Shown: positions 42,864-54,218 of the stretch, piece after piece | Position numbering within the stretch: the first letter of the stretch is position 1 | Layout: each line of letters begins with the position of its first letter | Source: Perkinsus marinus ATCC 50983 | Taxonomy: Eukaryota > Perkinsozoa > Perkinsida > Perkinsidae | Direction of reading: 5' to 3' | DNA length: 64,000 nucleotides | NCBI RefSeq assembly: GCF_000006405.1 | Contig: NW_003215582.1 | Span: 62,001 to 126,000, forward strand | Position numbers and translations under genes: made by a program | The notes under the pieces: model-generated | The model's database searches: none | What the model saw: the letters and a program-made list of their open reading frames with translations, nothing else | What the model was told of the DNA's origin: nothing

Positions 42864-45173
42864 CTACGAGCTCGGCGACACAGTCGAGCCCGCCGAAGCA
42901 GTACACTGTTGGAGCTCGACGGGAGGCTCCTCTTCACAGTACATCAGTGCGAGGAAAAGGTCCTTTCTAGACACAATTCCGACAACTCGGTCCGACTCCT
43001 CTACTGCAACCACAAGGAGATGTCTCAGACCCAACTGTCTGAACAAGTTATATGCTTTGTCGAGGGGGAAGGATGCCGGAACTGTTAGAGGGCAACGATT
43101 GGCGAGGTCCACCAAATCCAAGACCTCATTTCGTGATACTGGGCCATGTCGCCATAAGTAGTCTTCTATCGCTCGACGTGAAACTAAGCCACGGAGCTTA
43201 CCCCTACTTTCGACGATAAACGCGCAATGCTCAGACTTTGTGAGGACTGTATGAATTCTCTCGAATGTCTCTACTGTGCTGAAGCTCGTGAGAGGCGCGG
43301 GCGACATTGCTGATGATATGCTCTTACCCCTCATTGCGTACTCATGGTAAGAATCGAGCTCCTCTAAGTAAGGAACCTGTCGAACTTCCAGTACAAGATC
43401 ATAAGCACCTTTGAGGAACAGATCAGCTACTTGCTTCGCCACAATGACAGTGATCATAATATAGGGGAGCTGTTGTAGATCTCCAGTGATCTCAACAACG
43501 ATGGCAGTCAGGCTTATAGTCATTCTAGAGAAACCAGCGAGCATACCAGCAGCACCGATAACAGCATAGGAGCCCACTGATCCTCCCAGGGGGTGCATCC
43601 AGATACCTATCAGCCGACCAACACACGCACCCATCATTATATTGGGAATAAAGAGGCCCATAGGGATCGCAAGACCATACGTCAGTGATGTGAGGACGAA
43701 AATAACAACAGCGGCAAGTATCAGCACACCAGGCGTATACTCACTATCACCCATATATGGGGAAAAGAGCAAACGTATAGCCTCATCACGAGACGATACG
43801 AGTAAAGCAGCGAGGGGATTCACGCTCCCGCCACTGAGTCCTTCGTCACACATAGCTCCTGCAATGTCGTCATCAGTTACGATAGCGTCAGGTACCACAG
43901 GGTTGCATTCGTAGAAGAATGCCCAGGAGAGGCCAAAAGAGAGCAGAATGGTCATGAGTATAACGACAATGACCTCTATCACTCGCCAGGCTCTTCTGCG
44001 GTCGCGACCCATCGAGAAGAGGTGGAACCAGGCACGCCGCCTTGACTGTATAAGTTTAACTCCGGCACAGAAGAGGGCTCCCAATAATCCAAAGAGTACA
44101 CCGATAAGGGCACAAACAAACAACTCCCACACTCTGAATGTTCTATCAGCTCCTGAAGCTTCCAAGTATGCATGCACTGTATAGCAGTCGAATGGGTTAG
44201 AGCAGTTCACCAGAGCCGACAAATGTTTAGCCGTGAAACTGGCGATAATGCAGCCGAAAAACGCCCGCCAAGTCGTCTCGGCTCGCCAATACGTAGACGC
44301 TTCCTCGAGGGAAAAGAGAATACCACCGAGTGGTGCTTGGAATGCTGCGGCAACTCCCATCGCAGTTCCAATAGATATGAACTCGTATTTAATCCTGTGA
44401 CTCGAGAATGGCAACAACGCTCTAAGTTGGAACACGTTACGAACGTGCATCTGCGCCACCGCGGCTCCAACGATCGCTCCCAGGTGAGCCATCGGACCCT
44501 CGCTACCTGACACAAGACAGCAAGATCAAACAAGAGCCGCAAAAGCCCACGTCTTACCAGCGTAAAAACCGACACCAACGACCACAATCTGACCAACAAC
44601 CCTCAGCGCACACGCTCTGAACTTGAGTAGTCTGGGGAGGATGATGCCATTCAAATACGTCTTCACATCAGGAATGCCACTTCCACCAGCTAGCGGCTCA
44701 ACATAGGCAACAAGGGCTCCAATGAGCGTCGCCAGACTCACGCCGATAACAAGCCAGACGATCAATGCTAAGCCAAGGCCTTCACTGGCGATAGCCGCTA
44801 TCATAGCGATAAGGCGGCCTCGATAGAGCCAGTAAGACCCTATCAGAATGACCGCTCTGAGTACGCCAACGAGGAGCCCTGCCAGAATGACCAAGAGCCA
44901 CCCTATCAACACGGTGGTGCGGGGACGATAGTGAGCTGGATCGGACTTGTCCAGACTCCAGGTCGGACCCACTAGAAGAGTGTCACGATGCTTCGATGGC
45001 TGATCCACAAAGTAATCAAAGCTTTCGAACGGAGGTGGCTTCGGACAGCGAAAGTCTGTGGCTGTCAATAGAGCCTCTTCCGCCTCAGTGTCACTGTCAC
45101 CACCCTCACCATTTCCAGCAGTATGTGCAGGTGTTGATGTCGGCGATGCGACATTTGCTGTTGCAGAGTGCAT
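42864..45173 (-). CDS. CLC-family chloride channel/antiporter (CLC-6/7-like), copy 2
   Basis: Two exons (44558-45173, 42864-44506) separated by a 51-nt intron give 752 residues. CLC signatures in order: GGSGIPDVKTYLNG (selectivity Ser kept), GSEGPMAHLGA (gating Glu kept; the usual Lys of GKEGP is Ser), GGILFSLEEAS (acidic pair at the internal proton site), and AIPMGLFIPNIMMGACVGR. Two CBS domains close the protein (about residues 560-735; VFRQLGLRHLLVV is in the second). The N-terminus is acidic with a CLC-7-like FDYF motif. The acidic pair argues for a Cl-/H+ exchanger of endomembranes rather than a plain channel. The intron sits inside GSEGP in phase 1, exactly as in the neighbouring paralogue at 45576-47991, so the two are tandem duplicates. 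Confidence 0.9.
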
Positions 45174-45575
45174 AAAATAGAGTCGAAAAAAACTATGTTG
45201 ACACCCGATACGATCGTGTGAACACGAGATAGTTTTCTCTGTTGGATACTATAAGTGTTATAGAACTCCATCACGAACAAACTCATACGTGGGAAATAGA
45301 GCAACTAACCGCATCGAAACAGTTGTCGTCTACAGTGTTGTCCTCCTACCCCGCAGAGTACCGATAGCAACAAGACAAGGAAATATGAATCGGAGTAGCC
45401 GCTGCTCTCACAGAGAAATGCCTTCCCCACTTCTAAGGAGAATATAGACAATGATGGAGAGTGGAAGTATAGTGCAAACACAGAGTGAAATGTAGTACAC
45501 CATTACATCACGTATGTGCCACCACCAAAATAGACGTCAATGCAAGCATAAATTCTTATGGTTTTGCAAGCCAGA
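45174..45575. other. Intergenic between the CLC paralogues
   Basis: About 400 nt holding the 3' flank of one CLC gene and the 5' flank of the next. No coding or structural signal is seen. Confidence 0.5.
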
Positions 45576-47991
45576 TCACAAAACATCATCAATAATACTT
45601 GTTCGGGAGGCCGCGGCAGTGGAAGAATGCGACACAGTGTCATCGCTCTTCCCAGGTTTCCCAAACTCATCAGCAGCATCTTCCATACTATCAACGATGT
45701 CCTTCCGAGTAACTATACCCACTACATGATTGGCATCATCCTTATCTACAACAATCATATGCCGCAGAGCCAAGTTACGGAATATAGTATAGGCCTGTGC
45801 TAGGGGTGTCAACTCGGAAACTATCGTTGGAGTACGATTAGTCATGTTGAGCAAGTTCAGCCGGGAAGAAGCGGAGACGGCGCCACCATGAGCTTTCACC
45901 AAATCAACGATATTAGCCCGCATCACTATACCGAGCAGTCTATGGCTGCTATCCTCAATAGTAAATGCATTGTGAGTGCAGGTCGAGAGGACCTCCTGGA
46001 TTCTACCCAAGGTCTCGACCTCGCCGAAGCCAGACAGTGGTGCCGCCGACATCCGGTATGTCACATACTTGCCAGCCATGTTACGCTCATCGTAGATGCT
46101 GAGCTCCTCAATGTAGGGATATCCACGTAGCTCAGACACTATATCGTATGCCCCTTTGTTGAACATGTCAGCCACTTGCTTCGACACCACCACAGTAACC
46201 ATCACTGCAGGGAGGAGCCGCAGGTCTCCGACTAGCTCAATGACGATGACTGTAAGACTGATGGTCATACGAGTAAAGCCAGCCATCATACCAGCAGCGC
46301 CCATAACAGCGTACACACCAGGGTTGGAGGCCCATTCGCCGACCCACAGCCCGAAGAGTCGGCCAAAGCAGGCACCCAACATGATGTTGGGGACGAACAG
46401 GCCAGCAGGGATGGCAACACCATACGTCAGTAGAGTGAGGAAGAATATGATGAAGCCAGCAGCTGCCAACTGTCCCTGTGGGAACTCCGCTTCGCCTAAT
46501 CGAGGTGAGAATAGCCACTTCACTGAAGTGTCCCTATCAGTGAGGAGCATAGCCGCCAGTGGGTTGTAGTAGCCCATATCGACCCCTTCATCGCACATAG
46601 CCGCTTGTATACCATCGTTAGGAATATAGCTCTGTCCATCCAGTGGTTTGCACGCGCCCATCTCAGACCAAGATACCCCATAAGCCAACAAGATGGTGAT
46701 GAGCATCACCAACCCAGCTTCGACCACCTGACCGAATCTCCGACGATCCTTCCCATTGGAGTAGAGATGAAAGAACACCCGTCTGTAGTATTGAAAGTAG
46801 CGCACGCCCTGACAAAAGATAGCACCCATGAGGCCAAAGAATATACCTAGAAGGATGAAGCAAGCAAACTCCCAAACGTGGAAGTAACTCTCATCTGCAT
46901 TAGGGAACTGCATACCACCAGCGAGGTTAACGCATGAGCCTTCCACTTTACACTGGAAGTACTGCGCTGTCAACCGAGTCATGTAACTAGCGATGATGCA
47001 GCCCAAGAAGCATCTCCAGTACAGCTCGCGTGGCCAGTATGTTGATGCTTCTTCTATTGTAAACAGCATACCTCCAATAGGAGCTTCAAAGGCTGTAGCT
47101 ACACCCATGCCGGCGCCCATCGACACAAACTCATCCTTCACTTTCTGTGTTGAGAACGGTAACAGTGCTTTCAAGTAGAACTTGTTCCTAGCATGCATTT
47201 GTGCGACTGCTGCACCGACGATAGCACCGAGGTGAGCCATAGGGCCCTCACTACCTGAAAAAAAGGTATCGGACGAAGTTAATCGAGAAATGTTGGGTAG
47301 TACCTGCATAGTGTCCAGTGCCGACCACTACGATCTGACCAAGAATACGCCAGACTATCCCCCAGAACCTCATCAGCTTGGGCACCATGACGCCATTGAG
47401 ATAAGCCTTCACATCTGGGATGCCGCTACCACCCGCAAGAGGGGACATGTAGGAGACACCCCAGCCGATGAAGCAGATGAGTGGTACGCCGATGGCTATC
47501 CAGATGAGCATAGCACAGCCAGGGTTGTCAGACTTGAGCCAGTGGATCATAGCATCAGTTTTGCCAACTAGTAACCAATGAGAACCAATTAGAATTACGC
47601 CACGACATATTCCTATGACGGCCCCCTCGACGATAGTTAGAATCCATTTAACCCACTGAGCGATGAACGGGCTATAGCAGGAGGGCTTTCGGGGGTCCAA
47701 GGGCCCACTCGGGCCCACCGGAATGGACCCGTCGTGTATCGTAGGATGGTCCCAGAAGTAGTCGTGGCTCTCGATTCCCTTTACACCTTCCTGAAACTGT
47801 GAGACCTTCAGGAGGGCCTCCGTCTCCTCCTCCTCTGAAGAGCCCTTGGAGCCCCTTGCACTTGAATAGGTCTCGGAACAGGAACAGGAGCTCGTCTCGA
47901 GTTTAGAGATGGACATCTCCGCTTTAGGTTTCGTAGATGACGGTGACGACATATATAATAGAACCCAATCAAGGGTTGCCACAATAGACAA
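45576..47991 (-). CDS. CLC-family chloride channel/antiporter (CLC-6/7-like), copy 1
   Basis: Two exons (47304-47991, 45576-47254) with a 49-nt intron give 788 residues from the ATG at 47991. An internal ATG at 47952 (MSSPSSTKPKAEMS) is a good alternative start because its context begins a polar, Ser-rich head like the paralogue. Motifs: GGSGIPDVKAYLNG, GSEGPMAHLGAIVGA, GGMLFTIEEASTYW, AIPAGLFVPNIMLGACFGR, and two CBS domains ending in VVGIVTRKDIVDSM. The protein keeps the gating Glu and the EE pair of exchangers. Expected location is vacuolar or other internal membranes, setting lumenal Cl- and pH. It lies upstream of the second CLC gene on the same strand and shares its intron position and N-terminal DYF motif. 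Confidence 0.9.
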
Positions 47992-48617
47992 TACAGAAAC
48001 AGAAACTGCAAAAGAGCACTCACTTCATCGATACGACTGCATGCATGTGACTCAAAGCGCTTCCGGTGTTGATGCCTGAGAGATGTCGAATTTACGGTAC
48101 CAGTGGTGAGGGGGAGAGGCAGTCCATCTAACGAAATACATACATACCAGTACTAAGATTTCGATGGCGATTAACGAATGAGCGAGAAGGCTGCTCTCCA
48201 AGGGCATGCTGAAACTCTGGTTAGATGATCGAATGGGGCGTCTCACTACGTCAAATTTACACTGGAGTTCATGTGCGTGCTTCGCTCCGCTAGCAAAATC
48301 AGCGCGCGCCCATCGACGCGTTCCCGCTTTTTTACGGTCCAAACTTGAAAATGTATCACGACTATTTCCAGGAGTGTACATTCTATCTCTTATTTCGTTA
48401 AATGGTTTCTAATACTGCAATAAAGGTTGGTACTTCTTGTCCGATTGCCGAGGATCATCGGACAGCCTGGTCAGGAGCGCAGGCACGGCTACTCTCAGCG
48501 GTAAATTCGGCAGTGAAAAGGTACCTTTACCACCTCGTCAAGGGAAACACTGGAAGATAGGGAGTCTCCTTAGTCCATCTTAGTTGGGCCGCAAATGCCT
48601 TCGACAGGATCAGAGCG
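47992..48617. other. Divergent interval upstream of the CLC cluster
   Basis: It separates the minus-strand CLC block from the plus-strand block starting near 48618. A short ATG frame at 48402 (MVSNTAIK) followed by a GT site could be a first exon for the next gene, but the join is not supported. Confidence 0.4.
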
Positions 48618-49190
48618 ATGCCGAATTGCCGCCCTTTGATGACGAATGCAGTACTGAATATCAACGGGGGACCAGTACTCGACTATCACCCCTGTCAGCT
48701 AGATGCGGATGGGACAGCTACTCTCGAGGTTTTGGTACCCAACCAAGATCGTACGAAATTCTTGACACATCTAATATACGACTCCACCTATAAGCCGTCC
48801 ATGAAGGCGATAAACCGTCCACGCGACTGTGCCGGTTTCAATGAGCACCGCATGGTTGACTGTCGCTTCGTCGTCGGGGATAATGTTAAGGTACCACAGA
48901 TCAAGATGAACTTCGACGGGACTGCACTCTTGCTCACCCCATATGGACAGATGAGCCTCACATACTCTCGCTTTGCCCAGCGGTCTGCGGGAGGAATGTA
49001 TATTACATTCGAAGGGAAGACCCAGGCTGAGACCGAACACATAAAGAAACACATCGGTGATGATATATTCGTCAAGGCACGGCATTACGTGACTAAAGGA
49101 GATGATGGTTTCCCACGTTTGTCCATTTACCATGATGAACCAGAGGCTCCAAGGGGGTATGTGATCCTCACTTATAGACCACACCTTTAG
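48618..49190 (+). CDS. Unknown protein, 190 aa or C-terminal exon of a longer one
   Basis: One clean frame with coding character: VLNINGGPVLDYHP, DADGTATLEVLVPNQD, KVPQIKMNFDGTALLL, TPYGQMSLTYSRFAQRS, MYITFEGKTQAETEHIKKH and RLSIYHDEPEAPRGYVIL. Many alternating hydrophobic residues suggest a beta-rich soluble fold. The chosen ATG at 48618 is the first in frame, but the frame stays open upstream to an AG at about 48581, so an upstream exon is quite possible. No family is recognised. The stop is at 49188-49190. The next plus-strand gene begins about 740 nt downstream. Confidence 0.6.
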   Translation: MPNCRPLMTNAVLNINGGPVLDYHPCQLDADGTATLEVLVPNQDRTKFLTHLIYDSTYKPSMKAINRPRDCAGFNEHRMVDCRFVVGDNVKVPQIKMNFDGTALLLTPYGQMSLTYSRFAQRSAGGMYITFEGKTQAETEHIKKHIGDDIFVKARHYVTKGDDGFPRLSIYHDEPEAPRGYVILTYRPHL

Positions 49191-49930
49191 TAGATTCATC
49201 ATGCTCACAGAGGTGGGTTATACGAAGACGATTGGACGAGTTCTTCACGTGGGTACTATCATCACCCATGAAGGAGTTTTCAACTTTATCACCTACTTCA
49301 ATATCATATGTTTATCAAATCGTGGGAGCTCCATCATAGCGGGCAGACGTGTCGGAAATCATTCGTGTTTTCATAGTATATACCCATTTAATGCTAAATC
49401 GAAATTATATTCCCTGGTGAATTTCATCTAGTGGAGGCACATGTGTTTTTTATTTACGTATCGATGTGTGTTAGAAACAAATAGCATGTCATGTGAGGCT
49501 GTCAATACCACGATGTTGTCGTCGTGTTCAGTACGCAGTTGTACTCTTCTTTTTCCACGTAGATTCAGAAAGGAAGATTAAACCGTCGCTATGCCGCATA
49601 CGGCCTACTAACCAACAAGGGGGTGGCGCCTTTCGGCAGTTGAGAGTTTCAGGGAGATGATGTTATTGCTGTGTACTGGAGGAGGTCAGTTATAAAAGTT
49701 TTACTCACTCTTATTGTAAATAGGCCGATGAATGGGACCTACTACGGGTGGGAGGGAGGGAGCTAATCTTATCCCATGCAGCATATCTATGTTACACCTC
49801 TATTTGTGTTTTTGAATAGTTCGGTGATGGCGATATAGCCTCATGGCAATCACTGATCTAGTCCTCGAGACGCCGTCATCGATCATAGACACCCGCCTGG
49901 CTTCCGTATAGCTCTGTGATCATACAGCAA
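49191..49930. other. Interval without a supported gene
   Basis: A plus-strand frame at 49201-49431 is AT-rich and lacks coding character; it is probably 3' flank. Nothing else is recognised. Confidence 0.4.
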
Positions 49931-51553
49931 ATGTCCTCAGCAGCAGCAGCAGCAGCTCCTCAGTACCCTTCCGTATTACGACCAGGCCCCGCCGCTGCAC
50001 CGGGCATTAATCGACTCGCCTTGGCCCTAGCGTGCTCCAGTAGCTCAGAGGCATGCCTCCTCATCTCATTGATACGTGATCAGGCACTGGGTTGTTGATC
50101 TATGTAGTGTCCAGTCCGAGGCGGTACCCTCCTCACTATTTCCACAAGCAATTCATAACTGCTGATGAATGGATCCAACAGGGCGTTGGCAACTACGAAT
50201 ACTATTGCCCCGAGAAGGGCGCGACATTCCCTCCGTACAAGGTGAGCTCAGCTGATTCCAGCATCTGCGTATCTGCTACTGTTGCTAGTGGCTTGGTCGC
50301 CTACCTGACCTCCGAGATCACAACACGTATACCGCGGAAATCCTACGACGCTATCCGGAGTTGTACGATCAGCTCAAGCGTCGTGTCACAGAAAATGGTG
50401 ATGAAATCATCTCTTCGCGCCAAAGCGTCATGTTGTTCTTGCAGGCGTCGGTTTAGGAAAGTGCATCAAAACTGGCATAGACAACATTTCTGCTCAAATT
50501 GGCAAGCAGGTCGGCATTGTGGCGGCTGACGTCGAAAGCTACTGGACCTTCGCCGAGCTGTAGCGCCTCCTTCCTCCCCTTGCGGTGGTTATGATGAATG
50601 GATCAGATTCGATGAGGTCATATGCAAGCTCCATGGCTACTCGAAGGACGACATACAGTCACACGACTTCGACTCCACAAAGTTGACGGACACCCGAATA
50701 GATCCGCAGGGAAGGTGTGATACTATGTATCACCCATACACCATTCTGCCTTGTTAGATACGTCCTGTCTAGCACTATGCGCGTGGTGCGTTCATTGGAG
50801 GGGTACAACTTAACACCAAGTCTGTCATTTGAAGATCGCAGAGCAGTTGAGCAAGTGATCTCAGCAGCGCTTGCCGATCTGGGTGGTGTGTACAAGGGGA
50901 ACTACTACGGCCTACCTGGCAGCGAAAGCTATAGTGGTACCGAGCTCGGTCGAGACGAGGAGGCTCGGCTGAAGGAGGAAGGCATCCTACTGCCTGAGCC
51001 TGCCTCTACGATTGTCCTGTCCTCGGGGATAGGCCGACATTGGCCTGATGGTCGCGGGATGTTCTATAACGACACGAGGGACGTCTACGTGTGGGTTAAT
51101 AACAGCGATCACATGGAGATCTCTGCGAAAGCTCAAGGAGATGCCGTGAAGGAGACCTTCGGAAAACTCATGGGTATAGTTGGTGATGTAGAGAAAACAC
51201 TACGGCGTCAAGGTAGCCGCGGCTTTGCCCACGATGAGCATTTTGGGTACCTGTCAACCTGCCCTAGCAATCTTGGTACGGGTCTCGGGATCCTACTGGA
51301 GATGCGCTTACCCAATCTGATGAATCGATCTGAGTTCCGAGATATCCTCAGAGTACTCGGGTTGCGAATGTTCGTCACTGAGGCCGACAGTACTGTGTGC
51401 TGCATTGAAAATACTCAGAGAGCTGGTCCAACCGAGGTGGAGCTCACGAATGCCTTCATAGAGTCGTGTAGAAAATTGGTGACGTTAGAGAGCTGCCTTG
51501 AAAAAGGCTCTAATGTGGAGGATGAAATGAAAACCATGTTAGCGAATGCTTAG
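49931..51553 (+). CDS. Phosphagen (arginine/creatine) kinase homologue, probable pseudoenzyme, copy 1
   Basis: Six exons (49931-50075, 50108-50241, 50289-50397, 50445-50559, 50607-50714, 50758-51553) give 468 residues. The N-terminal part is Ala-rich (CAG-type triplet run), then YEYYCPEKGATFPPYK. The phosphagen kinase N-domain follows (LPDLRDHNTYTAEIL, GKCIKTGIDN, ADVESYWTF) and then the catalytic domain (YVLSSTMRVVRSLEGY, GRHWPDGRGMFYND, YLSTCPSNLGTGLG). Compared by eye with arginine kinase numbering, Cys271 and Arg126 are kept. Arg124 is Thr, Glu225 is Ser, Arg229 is Glu, Arg280 is Gly, and the flexible RGTRGE loop is lost. Family members transfer phosphate between ATP and a guanidino compound. 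These losses make that unlikely here. A binding or regulatory role is inferred. Confidence 0.85.
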
Positions 51554-51628
51554 CTTGAATGTTTCTGTTTATGGTCAACAGATTGTTGTTGTTGTTGAAG
51601 GGGTATATGTCTGTAGTAGAAAGGGTGT

Positions 51629-53291
51629 ATGGCAACGTCTGGGTATCTCCGCCGTGCATTTCTCAAAGCGGACGTTGTCACTCCGTTGATGGGCGGCCTC
51701 AGCTTGGCTGTTGCCGGTGAGCCTCCTGTGATGGGTGGGGCAGGAGAGGTTTGCTCGATCAGGTGTCGGAACCTTATGGATGCAGAATCGATCTCCTGAC
51801 TATCCTCCCAGAGGCCTGGCTCCCCAAGTGAAGCATCTACCTGAGCGCATAAGGAGGGGTCTGGGCGACGACGAGTACTACTGCGAGGAGGTTGGCGCTA
51901 CCTTTCCAGCAGATGAGGTTCGCCTCATGGGCGTTGATCTCTTGGTAGAGGCGTTGCTCAGGCCCCGGAGGAGCTCCCTGATCTGTCGGGTCATGAGAGC
52001 CTTCTTGCCAAGGTGTTGATGGAGAAGCCCTCTTTGTATAAATACTTGCGGAATCGAGTCACAAGCAATGGTGCGTTACTTTCTATGTGGGTCCCATCGT
52101 TCATCAGGTGTTACCATTGCGAAGTGTATAAAGAGTGGTATGGATAATCCCAGTCAGGCAGATGGAGGGAAGGTCGGCATCATAGCTGGAGATGAAGAAA
52201 GCTACGAAGTCTTCAAAGGGCTGTAACACTCCACCTCACACTTTTTGGTTTCCGTTTTTTCTATCAGATTTGACACCATCATTGATCGCTGGCACTGTGG
52301 CTTCCCACGGCATGCTAAGCACACCAACGATCTCGACCCTTATAAAATAACCAAGACGCAAATCGATCCTACAGGAAAGTAGGTGTCGCCAACTCGGACC
52401 CTCTTTCGTCGTTTTGGGACCGCCGGAATTGCCAAGGCGAGTAATTTACTCTATTTACTCGCCTCCTCACAATTCGCCTTCGATGAGAGAAGCGTCGGAC
52501 ACCGCGTTGCAAGATACGTTCTTTCTTCCCGTGTGAGCATCGTGCGATCGATCCGAGGGTACAGACTACCGCCGAGCATATCCTTCCAAGAACGCCGAGA
52601 CGTAGAGAGGTTGGCCGTGCAGGCCTTGAAGACCTTCCCCATACATCTCCATGGTTACTACAAACCTCTGCTCGGGAGTCGGAGTTTCTCCACGGAGAAT
52701 AATGGCTCTGATGAAACTCACAAAAAGGAGGAGGATATCGTCCACCCTGAGTCGGGGCCTTTGCTCTCTTCCGGGATCGGCCGACACTGGCCTGATGCTC
52801 GAGGTGTATTCCACAATGATACAGATGATCTCAGAGTTCTGGTTAACGATGTGGAGCACTTGGAGTTCATTTCGACCCGGAAAGGGGATGGTGTCAGAGC
52901 ATGCTTCGCCGAGCTTTCGGAAGCCCTCCGCACCTTCGAGGCTTCACTTGCGTCCCAGAATCGGGAGTTCATGCACAACGATCGTCTCGGGTACCTCTCG
53001 TCACACCTCGACAACCTCGGCACTGGACTGCACATCTCAGTAGAGATGAGGATCCCCAATATGATCGGCAGACCTGATTTCGAGCGAATCATTCGTAGAA
53101 TTGGACTCAAAGCCGCCGGGAACACGCAAGGCGATAAGTTTCATCACACTTTGTTTGTCGAGAATCTCGACGTCTTGGGACGTAGTGAAGTCCAAATAGC
53201 TGATACCGTTATAGAAGGTTGCGCCAGGCTGGTCGAGTGGGAGCAAGCGCTGGAGAAGGGTCGAGACATCACGTCTGAGCTACCAAGATGA
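51629..53291 (+). CDS. Phosphagen kinase homologue, probable pseudoenzyme, copy 2
   Basis: Six exons (51629-51716, 51763-51917, 51962-52070, 52108-52222, 52268-52378, 52514-53291) give 451 residues. Intron positions and phases in the kinase domain match copy 1. The N-terminus carries a hydrophobic segment (VVTPLMGGLSLAVAGVGTLW), then SPDYPPRGL and DEYYCEEVGATFPADE. The N-domain keeps GDEESYEVF. In the catalytic domain YVLSSRVSIVRSIRGY keeps Arg124 but has Ser for Arg126. Glu225 is Val, Arg229 is Glu, the TCPSN Cys is His (SSHLDNLGTGL) and Arg280 is His. The fold-defining blocks (GRHWPDARGVFHND, MHNDRLGYLS) persist, so the protein is under structural constraint but almost surely lacks kinase activity. 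The anchor suggests a membrane or organelle location. Confidence 0.85.
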
Positions 53292-54218
53292 CTGCCCTTG
53301 GGGGCTCATGGTAGATGCCATCGATGTTTCTGTGATATCCATGTGTGTTTTGTTATGTACAGTGGGTGGGTGTCATCACCAAGCATCGCTGGTTAGGTCA
53401 GTCGTACACAGCGTGAGCTGTTCACGTAGTTCGCGACAACACTCGTGTTGTGAGGCTGTGGAAGTATTTCATGCTCCAGTGCCAATGGAAAATGGGTACG
53501 GTTCGAGCGTGTAGGTGAGTGACAAAAAATATACCGAACACTGCAAAATACCCCACAATTCGTCAGAAAGCCATATAGGATAGGTCCCGGCTAGTGCAAT
53601 AGCTAGAGAGATCACCCTAGAGAGAGTATCACCCGAGAAAAGTAGGTCATTATTAATGACGCAGTGTAGCTGATGCCGAGACGTAGAGTGGCGAAAGGGA
53701 ACTATGCGAAATTCGGCCATGCATTGATGGGTGTCGACAACCTCGGTGCGTGGTGAGACAACGGGTTGTATCCCTTACTGCGTGATCAGTGTCCCTAATT
53801 ATCCGTTATTAAATGCACGGGAAGATTCCCAGTGGCGTTTCCTCGTTTCTGTGATTATAGTGAGAGGTTTTTTGCCTTGGACGGCAACGTCCTATGAGAT
53901 ATCTCCTCATCGAAACCTCATGTTCGTACCAGATACTCCCAAAATACCGATAAGATCTCTGACGTAATGTTGGTGTACATAGCATTCCTTAAAATGGCTC
54001 ACGCTTTGTCGACGGACATCGGTTTCGAATTTCACGAGTCTGGGAATTCGGGGGCCCCCGGATCAGCTCGTCGTAGAGCTCCTCTTCAAAAGAAGTGTCT
54101 CTCACGCAGAAGAGCTTGTTTCAACCACCCGAATATCCCGACTGAGTATACGCATACGTCCATGCCCAGTGAACTAGGGAATACGTTTTCGGTGATCTCA
54201 TGGTGAACGAAAAAATCC
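53292..54218. other. Convergent interval without a supported gene
   Basis: About 930 nt between the plus-strand kinase homologue and the minus-strand coiled-coil gene. Frames at 53731-53967 and 53967-54206 are open but show no coding signs. Confidence 0.4.

Noticed and set aside
45888-47571. Plus-strand ORFs across the CLC gene
   Set aside because: Antisense of conserved CLC motifs; no independent coding evidence.
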